Assembly (NCBI RefSeq): GCF_965363235.1
Contig: NC_134842.1
Location: forward strand, 4,863,112-4,927,111
Source of the DNA: Mytilus galloprovincialis
Lineage: Eukaryota; Mollusca; Bivalvia; Mytilida; Mytilidae
Length of the DNA stretch: 64,000 nucleotides
Direction of reading: 5' to 3'
Part shown: piece after piece, positions 1 to 12,200 of the stretch
How positions within the stretch are numbered: the stretch's first letter is position 1
Layout of the letters: each line of letters opens with the position of its first letter
Notes under the pieces: generated by a model
Database searches by the model: none
Told to the model about the DNA's origin: nothing
Seen by the model: only the letters and a program-made list of their open reading frames with translations
Translations under genes and position numbers: made by a program

Positions 1-510
1 ATCATTTATTTATGTGTTCTATTGATTACTGGTATAGAGGTTTCTCACCTTCTATATACTATTACAATTAGGGTGTGGTGGCTCTTATACAGCTTGTAGG
101 ATTTAATACTTGTAATAAGAGGTAGGTCTCAAGGACCATGCAGGAAAATATAAATATTTCAATTTTAAAAAAGATTTTATTCAATTTTACTTATATATAT
201 CTAAAAGTTAAATGACTATACAGATAATATAAATAATTTTAATGTAGTACTATGAATGGGTTTTGCTTATTTATAGAAGGCATTGGGTTTTGCTTATTTA
301 TAGAAGGCATTGGGATTTGCATATTTATAGAAGGCATTGGGGTGACCTATAGTTGCTTACGTTTAGTCTCTGGTTTATGGCTGTCTCATTGGTCAACTTA
401 CTTCATCTTTCTATTTGTATAAGGAAGAAACAATAATGACCCATTGTTTGAATCGAAGCATCATATCCTATCTCTCTCCATAACATAAGTATTGTTTTAT
501 TTGTTCACAG
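1..510. other. Non-coding upstream stretch
   Basis: No coding exon is seen. It holds the 27-bp tandem repeat listed separately. At about 340-430 there is a degenerate reverse copy of the dispersed repeat that recurs at 840, 36215 and 50955, recognisable by its 'cctatagttg...tgtctcattgg' wording. Confidence 0.5.
258..338. repeat. 27-bp direct repeat, three copies
   Basis: The unit gggttttgcttatttatag plus aaggcatt occurs three times head to tail. The first two copies are identical and the third has two substitutions. No function is apparent. Confidence 0.9.
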
Positions 511-549
511 GAAACAAGCCAGACAAGTACTAGAGGATACAAACAACAG
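511..549 (+). other. Candidate 5' UTR exon of the first membrane-protein gene
   Basis: A 39-nt segment is bounded by a good acceptor (ttgttcacag) and a good donor (gtatgt). In the phase needed to join the acceptor at 1290-1291 it contains an in-frame TAG. It would therefore be untranslated, which fits a start at the ATG of 1300. The link to that gene is inferred from position only. Confidence 0.35.
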
Positions 550-839
550 GTATGTACATTTTACTTTTATAATATGTTGGTTTGTATACATAATTCAATA
601 ATAAAGACAAATTTCCAAAAAGTTAACAGAAAAGATTGAGTGACACATTAGCTCTCCTTTTTTAAAAAAATAATCTAAACATTTTTTAAAAAGAAAAAAT
701 ATTCAAATATATCTGAATAGTTTATTTAATGTTCTACATTGACATAAATGTAGATTTTTCTCCTTTGTACATTGGTATTAATACTGTTAGTCTGTATGTT
801 GTAGCTAGATATGATAAATCAACAGCTAATAGAAATAAA

Positions 840-1040
840 AGATGTGGTATGAGTGCCTATGAGACAACTCTCCATCCAAATAACAATGTGAAGAAGTAAA
901 TCATTATAGGTCAAGGTACGGCCTTCAACACAGAGACTTGGCTCACACCAAACATCAAGCTATAAAGTGCCCAAAATGTCAAGAGTAAAACAATTCAAAC
1001 AGGAAAACCAACAGTCGAATCTATATGAAAGACAAAAACA
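840..1040 (+). repeat. Dispersed repeat family A ('gagacaactctccatcc')
   Basis: This is a roughly 200-bp repeat with the core 'tgagacaactctccatccaa', then a 'ggccttcaacac' block and a 'cttggctcacaccaa' block. The same order is seen at 36215-36325 and 50955-51125. Reverse-strand copies lie at 3413-3530, 37785-38020, 59505-59605, 61430-61775 and 62195-62320. It has no coding content. Confidence 0.85.
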
Positions 1041-1299
1041 GAAAGCCATATATGAACTAATTCATCATTTCAAGTCAATGCATGGACACCTAGCCTTGCG
1101 GTCATAAAACTTAAAGAGTCAGTTTTTTGTATTCATACTCCAAAATCAACCAATCAAAATGCTGGATTTCATTTTTCGAGCATGATTTTTGTGCTCCAAT
1201 ACTGAGCAAAGTTTTATGACTTCAACCCCTAAATATCAATTTAGTATTGTATTAATTGGTATATATATTAATAATTTCACATTTATTTCAGATAACACA

Positions 1300-2601
1300 A
1301 TGGGATGTTGGTACAATCTAAAGAGAAACCTCTGCTTCCAAGTATTTTTATTTCTAGTAATATTTACAGTAGACCTTGCAGATGTTTTGAGTGACTGGTT
1401 ATTCTTCAATGAAATGCGTCTTCAAGAGAAAGGCTTGGTATTCGGACCAATCGATACAAAACTCCTTTATGTTTTACTGGGATTTTCTTGTGTTGGAGTT
1501 TTGACATTTCTAGTGGAGATTATTAATTTCGGAAGACATATATTTCGACCAGATGAGAAAGGTTGGCTAGATGTTGATTATCTGTCAACTTTCGTTGTTT
1601 GGGTGGAGGAAATACCCCAAATATCAATCAGCGTTATTATAGCTGCTTGTCGTGAAGAAGGTGTCAGTGTATATCAAATTTCGAAAGCATCTGTCGTGAT
1701 CATTGGGTGTTTTGCAAGGTTATTAATAGGTTTGATAAGATACTGTCTACGTAGAAGACGAGGAGAATATAGAAACAAACAATCGTTTAAATGTTGTTCT
1801 GGAATTCTGCTTTTTGGATTAGTTTTATCCGTGTTAGGCTCGTCTCTAGTTTTTATTTTTTCTCATATATTAAAGGATGGTGACAAAATTTCATTTCAAA
1901 AACCTAAAGAATTTATTTTAACGAAGCGTGACACAGCTAAGTATTTCCCACACGTTGGAATATTCCTGAACAGTAATGAGCTGAGAAATGGGATCGATCA
2001 AACATATAGGCAGGATGAATGGATAAAACTCATGGATCTTACAGACTTAGAAAAAAGTCCACAGCCTGTGCAAAAAATTAAGTTCACTAAGAATGGTAAC
2101 ATGAAAATGAAAATTGTTACATCTTCAACACAAAATTTGGGATCACTCACATCTCAAAAACTTCGAACTGAATGTTATAATGAAACAAATGGCTGGTTTG
2201 TATCAAACTCCACAGAGTGTTCTAAGTTATTCACTGCCGCTGATGTTACGTCAGAATTTGTGATTTACTACAACTTTAAACCACAGTCGTCACATAGGAT
2301 GTTCGGTGATGTCACTTATAATACCAGATACACATCCACAGGAGAGTGCTACAACGAACCTAACGTAAACAATACACGATTATATCTAGAATATTTTAAA
2401 GCCACACCTCAAACTGAAGATAGATTTCACTTACTTTTGCCAAATGGTAATGTTTTCAAAACTTTATTTAAATTTTACACATCAGAGAACTTGATTCCAA
2501 TAAAACAAGCCTGGATGACTGGATTTCTGGGCTGTGAGAGCTCAGGCAGTGAAGCTCCACATTGGGACAAATCTATACAAATCAAATGTTTCAATACTTA
2601 G
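1300..2601 (+). CDS. Five-span membrane protein, uncharacterised (paralogue 1)
   Basis: A 433-residue protein whose family I cannot name. Hydrophobic segments lie near residues 11-33, 54-75, 95-116, 127-147 and 164-188, with RRRR after the fourth. About 245 residues follow, with three N-glycosylation sequons and five cysteines shared with the gene at 7167. An odd number of spans plus sequons suggests cytosolic N-terminus and extracellular C-terminus (inference). Shared motifs are DxxxDWLxF in span 1, GLVxGP, WVEEIPQI at 101-108 in span 3, CREE, and CESSGSxAPH near the end. The start at 1300 is preferred over an upstream in-frame ATG at 1189 because a splice acceptor (tttatttcag) ends at 1291 and the paralogue has the same arrangement. 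AATAAA signals lie at 2728 and 2745. The WVE(E/D)xPQ motif vaguely recalls the XK/XKR scramblase-related family; that is speculation. Confidence 0.85.
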   Translation: MGCWYNLKRNLCFQVFLFLVIFTVDLADVLSDWLFFNEMRLQEKGLVFGPIDTKLLYVLLGFSCVGVLTFLVEIINFGRHIFRPDEKGWLDVDYLSTFVVWVEEIPQISISVIIAACREEGVSVYQISKASVVIIGCFARLLIGLIRYCLRRRRGEYRNKQSFKCCSGILLFGLVLSVLGSSLVFIFSHILKDGDKISFQKPKEFILTKRDTAKYFPHVGIFLNSNELRNGIDQTYRQDEWIKLMDLTDLEKSPQPVQKIKFTKNGNMKMKIVTSSTQNLGSLTSQKLRTECYNETNGWFVSNSTECSKLFTAADVTSEFVIYYNFKPQSSHRMFGDVTYNTRYTSTGECYNEPNVNNTRLYLEYFKATPQTEDRFHLLLPNGNVFKTLFKFYTSENLIPIKQAWMTGFLGCESSGSEAPHWDKSIQIKCFNT

Positions 2602-4299
2602 TATTTAAGCTGACTAAAGTGAACTTTTCAATGGAAATCCACAATATTAACTATAAGGACAAACCAGAGTTATCTCTCTTACAAGGAAATATAATTTTTT
2701 ATGTGAGGCAGTTTTTACAATTTTTATAATAAAATATGATTTTAAATAAATTATTCTATTTTTTCTTGACTGTGTTAAATAAGATACTGATGTATAAAAA
2801 TTGTTATAAAATTGAGACTGGAAATGAGGAATATGTCAAAGAGACAACATGACCAAAGAGCAGATTAACAGTCATAAGCCACCAATGAGTCTTCAACGCA
2901 TGCATTCAACATATATTGATTTGAGTGCATTCATATATAAGAAAACTGCTAAACATTTTATAATTCCTGTATATCTGTTTACATCTGTTATGTCAAAAAA
3001 TTATTGATTTAAATTTTGTAGTTTACAACTAGCTTAAGGCAACTGACATATCATGAACAGTTACTGTCCTACTGATGATAAAAATAATTTTGAAATATCT
3101 TTAAGTTTCACATCAGGAAAACATTAGAAATGAGAATTATACAGGCTTAGGGGTTCCCAAACATTGAAATAAAAAGAATATATACATATCATTGAAAGAA
3201 ATATATATATATATGTGAATATTTTGAAACATGTGTTTGAAACATGCTGCAGGAGATACATTTTTGATGATTTTATTTCTTTAACTCTAGAGCAACTATT
3301 CTAAAAACCTTCAATAAAAATATGCACATTGTTTTAAACTTAATTTTATGCATCTCTGTATAAAATTTTCAGTGAAGATAGGAATTCATTATCATTCATG
3401 GAATACACATTTTTGAAGGCTGTAAAGTGACCTATAGTTGTCAATTTCTTTGTTATTTGGTCTCTTGTGGAGAGTATAATCGTCTCATTAGAAGTCATAC
3501 CGCATCTTCTTTTTCATATTATAGTGGATTTTGTAGGTTTTTTAAAAGGTGAGCAAAAATTTTCAGTTTTCATTGACAACTTTCCAAAGGTTTGTATGTA
3601 GAATTAGTCAAAATAATGAAATTAAAAGTATTCAAGGAATACTGAACAATTTTCCAAGTACAGTAGCCTATTTATACATATCAATTTCATTATTGACCGT
3701 GAGATCTATTTGCACTAGTTCTTTTCCTAAGGAGAGAAATAAATGTTCCTCGTCACTGAAGAGCAAGTTGAAGGAACAAATTCATATATTTAATCTGCAT
3801 GCTTTTAAATCTTTAACCATGACTTGATAATTAGTGTTTCTTTCCCCCTATTGCAATTCATTCAAATCCTCACCCAATTGCAATGTGTTTCAACAAATAA
3901 AACTGGTCAACTGGTCAAATATTTAAACCATGTTTGTAAGGTTCAACCATTAACTAACTTGGACAGTGGTGTGATTATATTGTGTTGATTTATTGTTGGG
4001 ATTGCTGAACATTAGGTAAAAATGGGTGAAATTCTCAAAAGCAAAAGTTGAAATATTTGTGACTGATCAAAGTTGAATGTTTGTACTGTAGATGCAATAA
4101 TATGAAGGGGAAGAAGATTTTTTCTTGAATGTCTAACAATATAAGGAACAATTTCCACAATACCAGGTTCACAATCATGTACAATCTTAAAATGTGTAGG
4201 GATCTGGGTTGAAACTGTAGGAGTTGATAACACAAAACTTTTAAACTATTTCATCAATTTTGCTGAAAAGACTTTATTCCTGAAATCTGGAAAAATTTG
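2602..4299. other. Intergenic, repeat fragments
   Basis: It contains the 3' UTR and poly(A) signals of the preceding gene. A piece of dispersed family B lies at 2812-2925 and a reverse family A copy at about 3413-3530. The 92-codon open frame at 3549-3827 shows no domain or splice context and is not called as a gene. Confidence 0.5.
2812..2925 (-). repeat. Dispersed repeat family B fragment
   Basis: The sequence with 'aaagagacaacatgaccaaa' is the reverse complement of the block at about 20150-20260 ('ggtccagttgttgtctcttt'). The fullest copies are at 8935-9222 (minus) and 19905-20260 (plus). Confidence 0.75.
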
Positions 4300-5345
4300 T
4301 AAGGGTTCCACGGAACCCAGTGTCTCGCCTACGTTTGCTGTTAATCGCAGACTCAACAAAAATGAGGAAAAACATCAATAAAAATTTCCCTCTCGATACT
4401 GTCTTTTGATTGAAAGAAGCTTCCAAGTTTGGTAAAAAATCCAGGATAGTTTATGAATCTAATAAATGATTTATAAACTTTAACTGCAGACTGTATGTAA
4501 TGTTAACTGGAAGAAAAACTAAGTCCATTTATAAGTAAAATACGGAAAAAGTGATTTTTTTTTTTACAAAATCACTTCTGAATAATATCTTATGATCAGA
4601 AACAAGCTTTTGTCTAAGTTTGGTAGAAATCCAGGATAGTTTAAAAACATTATAAAAATTTTAAAAACTTAAACCACAGAGTGAATGTTTTGTTTCTGGC
4701 AAAAAAACTAAGTCCATTTATAAGTAAAATACGGAAAAGTGGAAATTTGTTTTACAAAATTTTCTTCTTGATACTATCTTATGATCATAAACAAGCTTCT
4801 GTCCAAGTTTGGTACAAATCAAGGATAGTTTATGAAAGATATCAAAATTTTAAAAACTTTAACCACAGAGTGAATGAAATGTTTCCTCGCAGAAAAACTA
4901 AATCCATTTATAAGTAAAATACGAAAATGTGGGAATATATTTTACAAAATTTTCTTCTTGATACTATCTTATGATCATAAACAAGCTTCTGTCCAAGTTT
5001 GGTACAAATCAAGGATAGTTTATGAAAGATATCAAAATTTTAAAAACTTTAACCACAGAGTGAATGTAATGTTTCCTCGCAGAAAAACTAAGTCCATTTA
5101 TAAGTAAAATACGGAAAAAATGGAATTTTATTTTTACAAAATTTACTTCTGGATACTTTCTTATGATCATAAACAAGCTTCTCTCCAAGTTTGGTAGAAA
5201 TTCAGTATAGTTTAAGAAAGTTATTAAAATTTCAAAAACTTTAACCACAGAGTGAATATTTGTGGACGCCACCGACGACGACGACGGAATGTAGGATCGC
5301 TTAGTCTCGCTATTTCAACTAAAGTCGAAGGCTCGACAAAAATGA
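4300..5345 (+). repeat. Dispersed repeat family C with internal tandem units
   Basis: It starts with the small hairpin 'gggttccacggaaccc' and 'gtgtctcgcctac', and ends at 'ggatcgcttagtctcgct' and 'aaagtcgaaggctcgac'. Between them are four to five diverged units of about 190 bp, each carrying 'aaccacagagtgaatg' and 'aagtccatttataagtaaaa'. A second copy in the same orientation lies at 59797-61175 with one or two more units. The short open frames inside are shadows of the tandem unit. Confidence 0.9.
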
Positions 5346-7150
5346 GAAACGAATCCTTCAAAATAAAAATACCAGTGTTTTGAAACTGCAAAACATTTTG
5401 TTTAAAATTTAATATTTAGGTAAGCTTCTCTCATTTTATAAACATGTGGAACTTTTTGATCATTTATTTAATAAACTGTTACATAGATAATACAGATAAT
5501 ACCACTGCATTGTGTGAGGTGTCAAGGTAAAATTGAAATTTTCAATATATGAATTGTAACATTTAACTATTGGGATAAATGCCATACCTCATAAGATATA
5601 GAGGCAGGTTCTTTATATGGGGAATTAATGTTTGTGTGCTACAACAAAATAAATGAAAAACACATTTGGTGAAAAGGTACATGAAGTATTGCACTTGCAT
5701 ATCAATGCAAAACCCATACATCAGATTCTTAATCCAAATAAAAATATGTCAAATGTTTAACAACCATCTTGGCGACAGAAGAATTTAAAGGAAATAAATC
5801 TATGTCGGCTAAGACATGGTTTATATTGGAAGTTTATCAGTTCAATATTTTGATCACAACAGTAGAAGTCACCAGTGACAATATAACCTTAAGATGATCT
5901 ATATATCTGGAACTTATCTTAGTATACACCAAAAGTCAGGTAAGAAAAGTAGTTTGAATTTTTTTGTATTTTGTTCCTGATAATAAAAAAACTTTATTTG
6001 TCTTGATTATCATAATAACTATTTGCATTGAAAAAACTATGAACAAAAACTATGTAGGATGATAAAATTTAGAGAAAAACCCATTTTAAACAATTACATG
6101 AATTAAACAACATGCAACATGAAACAACAATTTTTTTAAGACGGAGTGTTCCTTTAACTGTTTGCAGAAACACTCTCTGCTAGAATGGTTTCTATATTTG
6201 ATTCATTTATTTTTGTTTGCCTATTGTCCAGTGCCAAATATTTCATGCACATATTTGACATTATTTTTGTGCAAGCAACCTTTAAAATAATCAGTGGCCG
6301 ATCCAGAACTTTTCCTAAGGGGGGGGGGCTCCAGTCATGCTTCAATGATTCCCTATATAATCAACCAAATTTTTCCCACAAAAGGGGGGGGCCCGGCCCC
6401 CAGGATCTGCTTATAATAATGCATGATCAATGAATAAATATGAGGGGCTGTTTTCGATATTGAAATTCAAAAAGTAAACAAACACTGCTACAATGCATTG
6501 TTCATCATATCACAAAGCTCTGAAAAATTTCTTTGCATCCTGCATTCTTGGTCATCTAAATGGAAATGATTGACCCTTGAACTGCTCTGTACTTGAAGTA
6601 CTTATAATTCAAACTAATTTCCTACAATTCTAGTTTCAAATTAGTTTATAGGTGTATTGATTTATAAAAAATAATGATAACAACAAACAAAAATGTTTGT
6701 TATACAAATAAAGCTTATCATACAAAATAATATCACTGATAAAGTCCAAAAATAGATCTGTTGCCCACTAGGAATAATGGAGCTTTACCCACGGTAAAAC
6801 AGTTTTTTATTTATTATTTTTTTAAAGTTTTTTTAAGTTAATAATAAGTCAAAAATATATATGTTTTTACTTTGACATCAATTCTTTTTCATGAAGGGCT
6901 TTATTTCAATGATATAATATTTATGTGATAATAAGAATACTATTCCTCCCTAATTCTACGATATTTAATTTTACATAAAACATTTTAAATTTTCACTGGA
7001 AATCTATCATTATTTCTTATATATTTTCTTCTCGTTTCCACAGTAATGTTTTAAGGTGCCATAATAAGTAATTAACATGTTTTAATTATTTTCTTATTTC
7101 TTTAAAAAAAAAAACCACAGCAATTTAAACCATAATTGTTTACCTTCCAG
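5346..7150. other. Intergenic or 5' UTR intron before paralogue 2
   Basis: AT-rich sequence without recognisable exons. It contains the palindromic GGATCC-type repeat at 6293-6412. The last bases (taccttccag) are a splice acceptor just upstream of the next gene's start. Confidence 0.5.
6293..6412. repeat. Short inverted-repeat element (family D) with G and C tracts
   Basis: The left part 'gtggccgatccagaac' with a G10 tract is mirrored by a right part with G8, 'cccggcccccaggatctgc'. A related copy at 49165-49293 has 'ggggcagatcaagg', G11 and 'cccccaggatccgcc'. The layout looks like a small non-autonomous DNA element; this is inference from two copies. Confidence 0.6.
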
Positions 7151-7158
7151 TCTACCGG

Positions 7159-7182
7159 ATGACACAATGCCTACAAAAATAG
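7159..7182 (+). promoter_or_regulatory. Short upstream ORF overlapping the start of paralogue 2
   Basis: An ATG at 7159 opens a seven-codon frame ending in TAG at 7180-7182. It overlaps the main ATG at 7167 in another frame. The equivalent position in the first paralogue reads ATA, so the upstream ATG is specific to this copy. If the acceptor at 7150 is used, the uORF lies in the mature leader and would reduce initiation at 7167 (inference). Confidence 0.45.
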
Positions 7183-8609
7183 CCGTAGAGGAGGCTCCAG
7201 CAGAGATGACAGAGCCAGAAAGGAAGTCTTCAAATGGGAAACCTGAGAAGTTTGAACAAGCTAACCCAGAGACAGAAGCAATAGAGAAATGTTGCCCATG
7301 TGTACATACAGTCCGACATAAAATGTGGTTTAAGTGTTTTGTTTTCCTGATAGTTTTTGGATTAGACGCTACAGATTTAATCTGTGACTGGTTGTTATTT
7401 AAAGATGTCTTTCTGACAGAAGAAGGATTAGTTTATGGACCTCCAGAACCAGCAATAACATGGTCCCTCCTTGCTTTTTCTATTCTCGGAACATTTACTT
7501 TCATTTTTGAAATTTCTAATTTGTGGTGGGAAGTTTTCCGTGAAAATCCATGGATAGATTCGGACATGGCATCGGCCATTACAATTTGGGTTGAGGATGT
7601 TCCACAGATAGCTCTGAACGTTGCCATTGTCGTCTGCCGAGAGGAAGCTATAAGTTACCTACAGCTCGTCAAGGCAAGCGTTATGATTTTTGGAATATGT
7701 ATCCGTATTATTGTATCTTTAGTTCGTTACTGCAGCAAGACCAACTTAGCAAAAACCAAAGAAAAAACACAATGGGCCCGAACACATGTTGCATACAGAG
7801 TATTCATTATGTTTGGTCTTATTCTAATTTTTGCAGGATCTGTGACTGTTTTCTTTTGTACACAGTTTGAAAGAAGTTTGGATGGTGACATTAAATTCAA
7901 TATTCCACGTACACTTTTTGAGGGGAAGTACGACGATGAAAGATACTTTGATAATGTAAGCATGTATTTTAATCACCCAGTCATTGATTTTGAAAGTAGC
8001 ATAGAAAAAGCTAACTGGGTCCGTCTCATTACTTTATATGATGTACGAGAAAAAGAATCTGAAATTTTTAAAATTGAATATGATGAAACTACAAAAACAA
8101 AGTTAATAATCTGGCAGACTGGAAGTTCTCAAAGCTTAGTTGCAAAAGAGTGCTACACAATGGACAAAACAGCAAAAACTGTTACACGAGCGACTGGGGC
8201 ATGTAATTCAAATTTTATCACTGGAAACAGAGTGAAATTCATCTTCAAATTCACTTTCATTAAACCAAATGTTCCAAATCTAATTTTTGGGGACATCAAA
8301 TTTAACACAAAGGTTAACGAGACAAACAAAGCTTGCCATGACCCTGATATCAGGATATTTGATGATATAAGGAACAGAAAAGTTGGTGCCGTGACCCATC
8401 CAGTGATTCATTATTACAGAACACAATCAACTGCTTCTCAAGACCATCATACAATCTGGAGTAACGGACAATCAGCACGATTTTTCAGAGTAAATACAGA
8501 CTTAATCGATATAACAACAGTTTGGAAGACAGGATTTGGATATTGTGAAAGTTCTGGTAGTTTAGCACCCCATCACAAGACAGATATAGGAGTAGACTGT
8601 GATTCATAA
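7167..8609 (+). CDS. Five-span membrane protein, uncharacterised (paralogue 2)
   Basis: A 480-residue paralogue of the protein at 1300-2601. It has a longer N-terminal tail of about 50 polar residues ending in a KCCPC cluster. Spans lie near residues 53-73, 97-117, 135-156, 168-188 and 209-231. Shared motifs are DxxDLICDWLLF, GLVYGP, WVEDVPQI at 141-148, CREE, and a C-terminal region with CESSGSLAPH near the end. The five C-terminal cysteines match the paralogue, and sequons occur in that region. Length, order and single coding exon all match, so the pair arose by tandem duplication, with a 5' UTR intron placed just before the start in both. A poly(A) signal (AATAAA) lies at 8643-8648. No enzyme motif is visible; transport, scrambling or signalling roles would all be guesses. 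Confidence 0.87.
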   Translation: MPTKIAVEEAPAEMTEPERKSSNGKPEKFEQANPETEAIEKCCPCVHTVRHKMWFKCFVFLIVFGLDATDLICDWLLFKDVFLTEEGLVYGPPEPAITWSLLAFSILGTFTFIFEISNLWWEVFRENPWIDSDMASAITIWVEDVPQIALNVAIVVCREEAISYLQLVKASVMIFGICIRIIVSLVRYCSKTNLAKTKEKTQWARTHVAYRVFIMFGLILIFAGSVTVFFCTQFERSLDGDIKFNIPRTLFEGKYDDERYFDNVSMYFNHPVIDFESSIEKANWVRLITLYDVREKESEIFKIEYDETTKTKLIIWQTGSSQSLVAKECYTMDKTAKTVTRATGACNSNFITGNRVKFIFKFTFIKPNVPNLIFGDIKFNTKVNETNKACHDPDIRIFDDIRNRKVGAVTHPVIHYYRTQSTASQDHHTIWSNGQSARFFRVNTDLIDITTVWKTGFGYCESSGSLAPHHKTDIGVDCDS

Positions 8610-8934
8610 ACATACTGTGTATTATCTTTACATTAATGTTAAAATAAATCACTTTTCATACGGAAAAATTTCCTGAGAATAGAAGGAAATAAAAGTAGGG
8701 TAAGGGTCAGTGCACAGCAAACCAACAACATATAAATGATAAATCACCTGATAACTTAAAGTAAACAAACAAGAAGTGAAATTTAAAAAATATATAGATA
8801 AATACACAGTACCAGAAAAGAAATCTAAAAGTAAACTTATTGGATGTCTAGATATCTATTTATATGAAAATAGTGTTGTTTTGTTGCTGATTCTTTGACT
8901 ACCAGTAACCCACATCTCCTTTTATCCATACATG

Positions 8935-9222
8935 TTGGAAAAGTTTGTGTGCAATAAAATTGAGAATCAAAAGAGAATGCGTCAGAGACTACAACCTGAC
9001 CAAAGTGCAGAAAACACACAAATCCCACACCCGGAGGTATTCTTTAGCTGGCCCCTAAACAAAATTGTGTACTAGTTCAGTGAAAAAGAACATAATACTA
9101 AACTCAAAATCATGTAAATGAAAATAAAGATCATACATAACTAACAATGGTCATAGGCTTCTAACCTGGGACAGGCACAAAAATGTGGTGGGGTTAAACA
9201 TGATAAGTTAGATCTCAACCCT
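8935..9222 (-). repeat. Dispersed repeat family B, long copy
   Basis: In reverse orientation this matches 19905-20260. Shared blocks include 'ctgggacaggcacaaaaatg' against its complement 'catttttgtgcctgtcccaa', the 'ggcccctaaacaaaa' block, and 'ttagatctcaaccctc' at one end. It has no coding content. Confidence 0.8.
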
Positions 9223-12200
9223 CAATATATATATGCAAAACTCTAAACCACAACAGTTTGTGTGGTGCATAAAATTCTGTAGCAAGAATGTAAAATATAA
9301 CTTGATAAATTTTAATTTTGGTTTGCTAGGATTGCGAAAGTATAGAACCAAATCGGTTTATTTACTTCAATTATTATCATCCATTTGGCTTTTTAATGAG
9401 GGCCTGAGTCCCCCATTTAAATAATAGGCATCATCAGCTTGTTAATTAATGAATAATTAATTTGTAATCTAGATCTCAGCCATTAAGTAATATCAGGATT
9501 GAATTCCAGCCAAATTAGTATATAAAAGCTTGTGCACATAGTGTGTTTTAGTGTGTACAGAGTAAACATGTATCTTACATTTTAAACACGTTTCAATTTA
9601 TTTATGTTTTTTGTTAATATTGAGTATAATGTGTGGAAAATAAATATATTGAAGAAGTACATTTCTGGTTATGAATGATGTGCATGGACATAGTGGATGA
9701 TAATTCACTATTTTTATTCTGACCTAAAAAAACATTATTGCATATATGTTAAGTTTAATGTTATCATATAAGTATTTACATGTATTTAAAGAATTTCAAT
9801 ATACCTGATAAAAAGACAACATATATTCAAATTAAACATCAGAACATTAAATCAATTCTTTACAGAAAACCCGTCATGATCAATGGTTTTCAAATATTGG
9901 ATCATAAAACAATTTAAATGTTACCAAGGTTCATATATCAGTGAAACCATTTCTAAAATAGTCTCAACACAAAAATTATGGGCGTTATTATTTATGATAT
10001 TGGAGTTCTACAAAACTTCAAAAGATAGATTTTACCTTTTACACATGTTATATATAATCCAAATTTATCCAAGCCTAATTTATTATTAGAGATAATGAAG
10101 AAAAATTTATCACAGACAAAGTGTAACCTATTCAAACCATTATACTTGTATAGAAATTCTGAAAGGGAGCATACTTTACATGAATACAGTGAATAATTCA
10201 TTTATAAGGCTGATTGAACGGATGTTTGTTACCTTTGGTGAGATTTAGGAATTCAGATGTTCGCACTACTTGGGTTTTATCCTACAATACATGTTAAATG
10301 TTTTGCCCCATAACACCAATTTTTCTTTTCATATAAGACTTCAATAGCTCATAAAAGGTCATTTACAAAAATTTGACCAGATTCTACATTTCTTTTCTTT
10401 TGATTTTTAAGGTCCAAATAATACAAATGCAAATATGAGGTAAAAGACAGAGGTTATCCTTTTCCTCCCATTTTTCAATAAAAATGCTTGTAAGCACTGA
10501 GGGTAAAGATTGCTTCAATTTATCAGTGGGAAGTAAAACTTAATATTGCAATTTGTTGGTAGTTGATTTGACAATAGCCTGGGATCCGGCCCAATCTAGC
10601 TGCGCGTCGTAAGGGCCAGGTGGGGAACAAATACCATGTGATCGATTCAGTGCCAGTTGACTCTGAATCTAAAGTGAGGCTGAATAAATATTTGCATAAA
10701 TTTTGATGTTTGATGTAAACCAGCACAATTGGAATCCAATTGACACCTTGGACATGTGAAATCTTAAACTTTTAACTTTCTCACCAGGCGATTGCTGATA
10801 AGAATTAACCCTTTTCTGCCTACTAATTATCATCATACTACTAATTAGATATGATAACACTATACATCAATTCATAAAGAAAAATAATTACAGTCTAATT
10901 TTTACTAATTGATGTTAAACAAGAATTGATTGGATACAGATGTAAAACAAACATTGAGGACAAAATAAGTATTAACCAATCATTGATAGGCAGTACATTG
11001 ATACACGCCTGGCTATACTGACAAGATTAGCCAGGACCCCAGGCTAATTTGACAACAGTTCTAGATAAAGGAAGATAACTCCAATTTTAAAGATGACTCT
11101 AACAATGACATCATTTATATTTTTAGAACAGATATTAGATTCCTGCACCTTGCAAAAGTTATGTAATTTTCTTGACAAGTGTAACATCATTTTGTGCCTT
11201 GAATATTTGAGCATATAGAACAACGATAATTGTTTGGAAATGTTCATTGATAGGATACATGTATAGACAGTATATGATCAATGCACTATATTTTGTGTAT
11301 CGAAAAGGTAATGATAAGCCTTGGATGATTTAGATATCAAGTCAGTTCCTTAAGGTTTTGATTGCATTTCATGCAATCTTTACCTAAAAAATCAAATATT
11401 TTAAAAAGGAGCTCCATGAAATATAAATATTTTTGTTTATTTTGGTCCTTATTTAAAGCTCTTTCAACTATTAGTATCTTTATTTTTATTTTAATTATTT
11501 CAAATACTAGATTTTACATCCTTTAATTCTTAAAAATTAGAAATAAATTGACCTGAAAGATCTGCTGATATGAATAAAAAATATGTAGGACATAAATCAA
11601 TGAGACAGCAACCAAACAAAACAAATCACCCAAATTTTTTTTTAGAGCATGTCATCAACAATACACACGAAGAATCACCAAGACCTTATTATCAATGTAC
11701 AAAATCAAATGAGAGGCATGGATGAAGACATGTTGTTTGTGAACAAAGACAATTAATGGTTGGTGTTGTTTCTTAACAAATATAAAATGTTGACACAAAG
11801 ATACTTCCTGCTTTTGTAATTTTGATAGAAAATGTAAATCAGGCAAAGTAGATGAAAATTGGTGACATTAGAACAGTAAAACTTCAAGGTCATTTAACCA
11901 TTGACAGAAGATGGAAGGTCAAAATAACCTCTTTGGAAATGAGAAATGTAAATGCTTATAAAACTGCATACCAGATTTATCATTATATCATAGAGTTATC
12001 ATCAGTGGTTCCCTTTCAACAAACCTCAACACAAATACATTTAAACTTATAAATAACGCATAAGTTTTAAAGTCAATGAACAATGATGATAGGGAGGGAA
12101 CATATAATCTCCGTGGAAATGGGAATTTCAAATGTTTTTACAAATGCATACTAAATCATCATGCATACTTTTAAAGAAGTTGATGTGACATAAATTTCAT

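Noticed and set aside
1189..1299. Upstream in-frame ATG extending the first membrane protein by 37 residues
   Set aside because: The extension spans a splice acceptor at 1290-1291 and has no counterpart in the paralogue.
3549..3827. 92-codon ORF
   Set aside because: No recognisable motif, a composition like surrounding AT-rich DNA, and no splice or poly(A) context.
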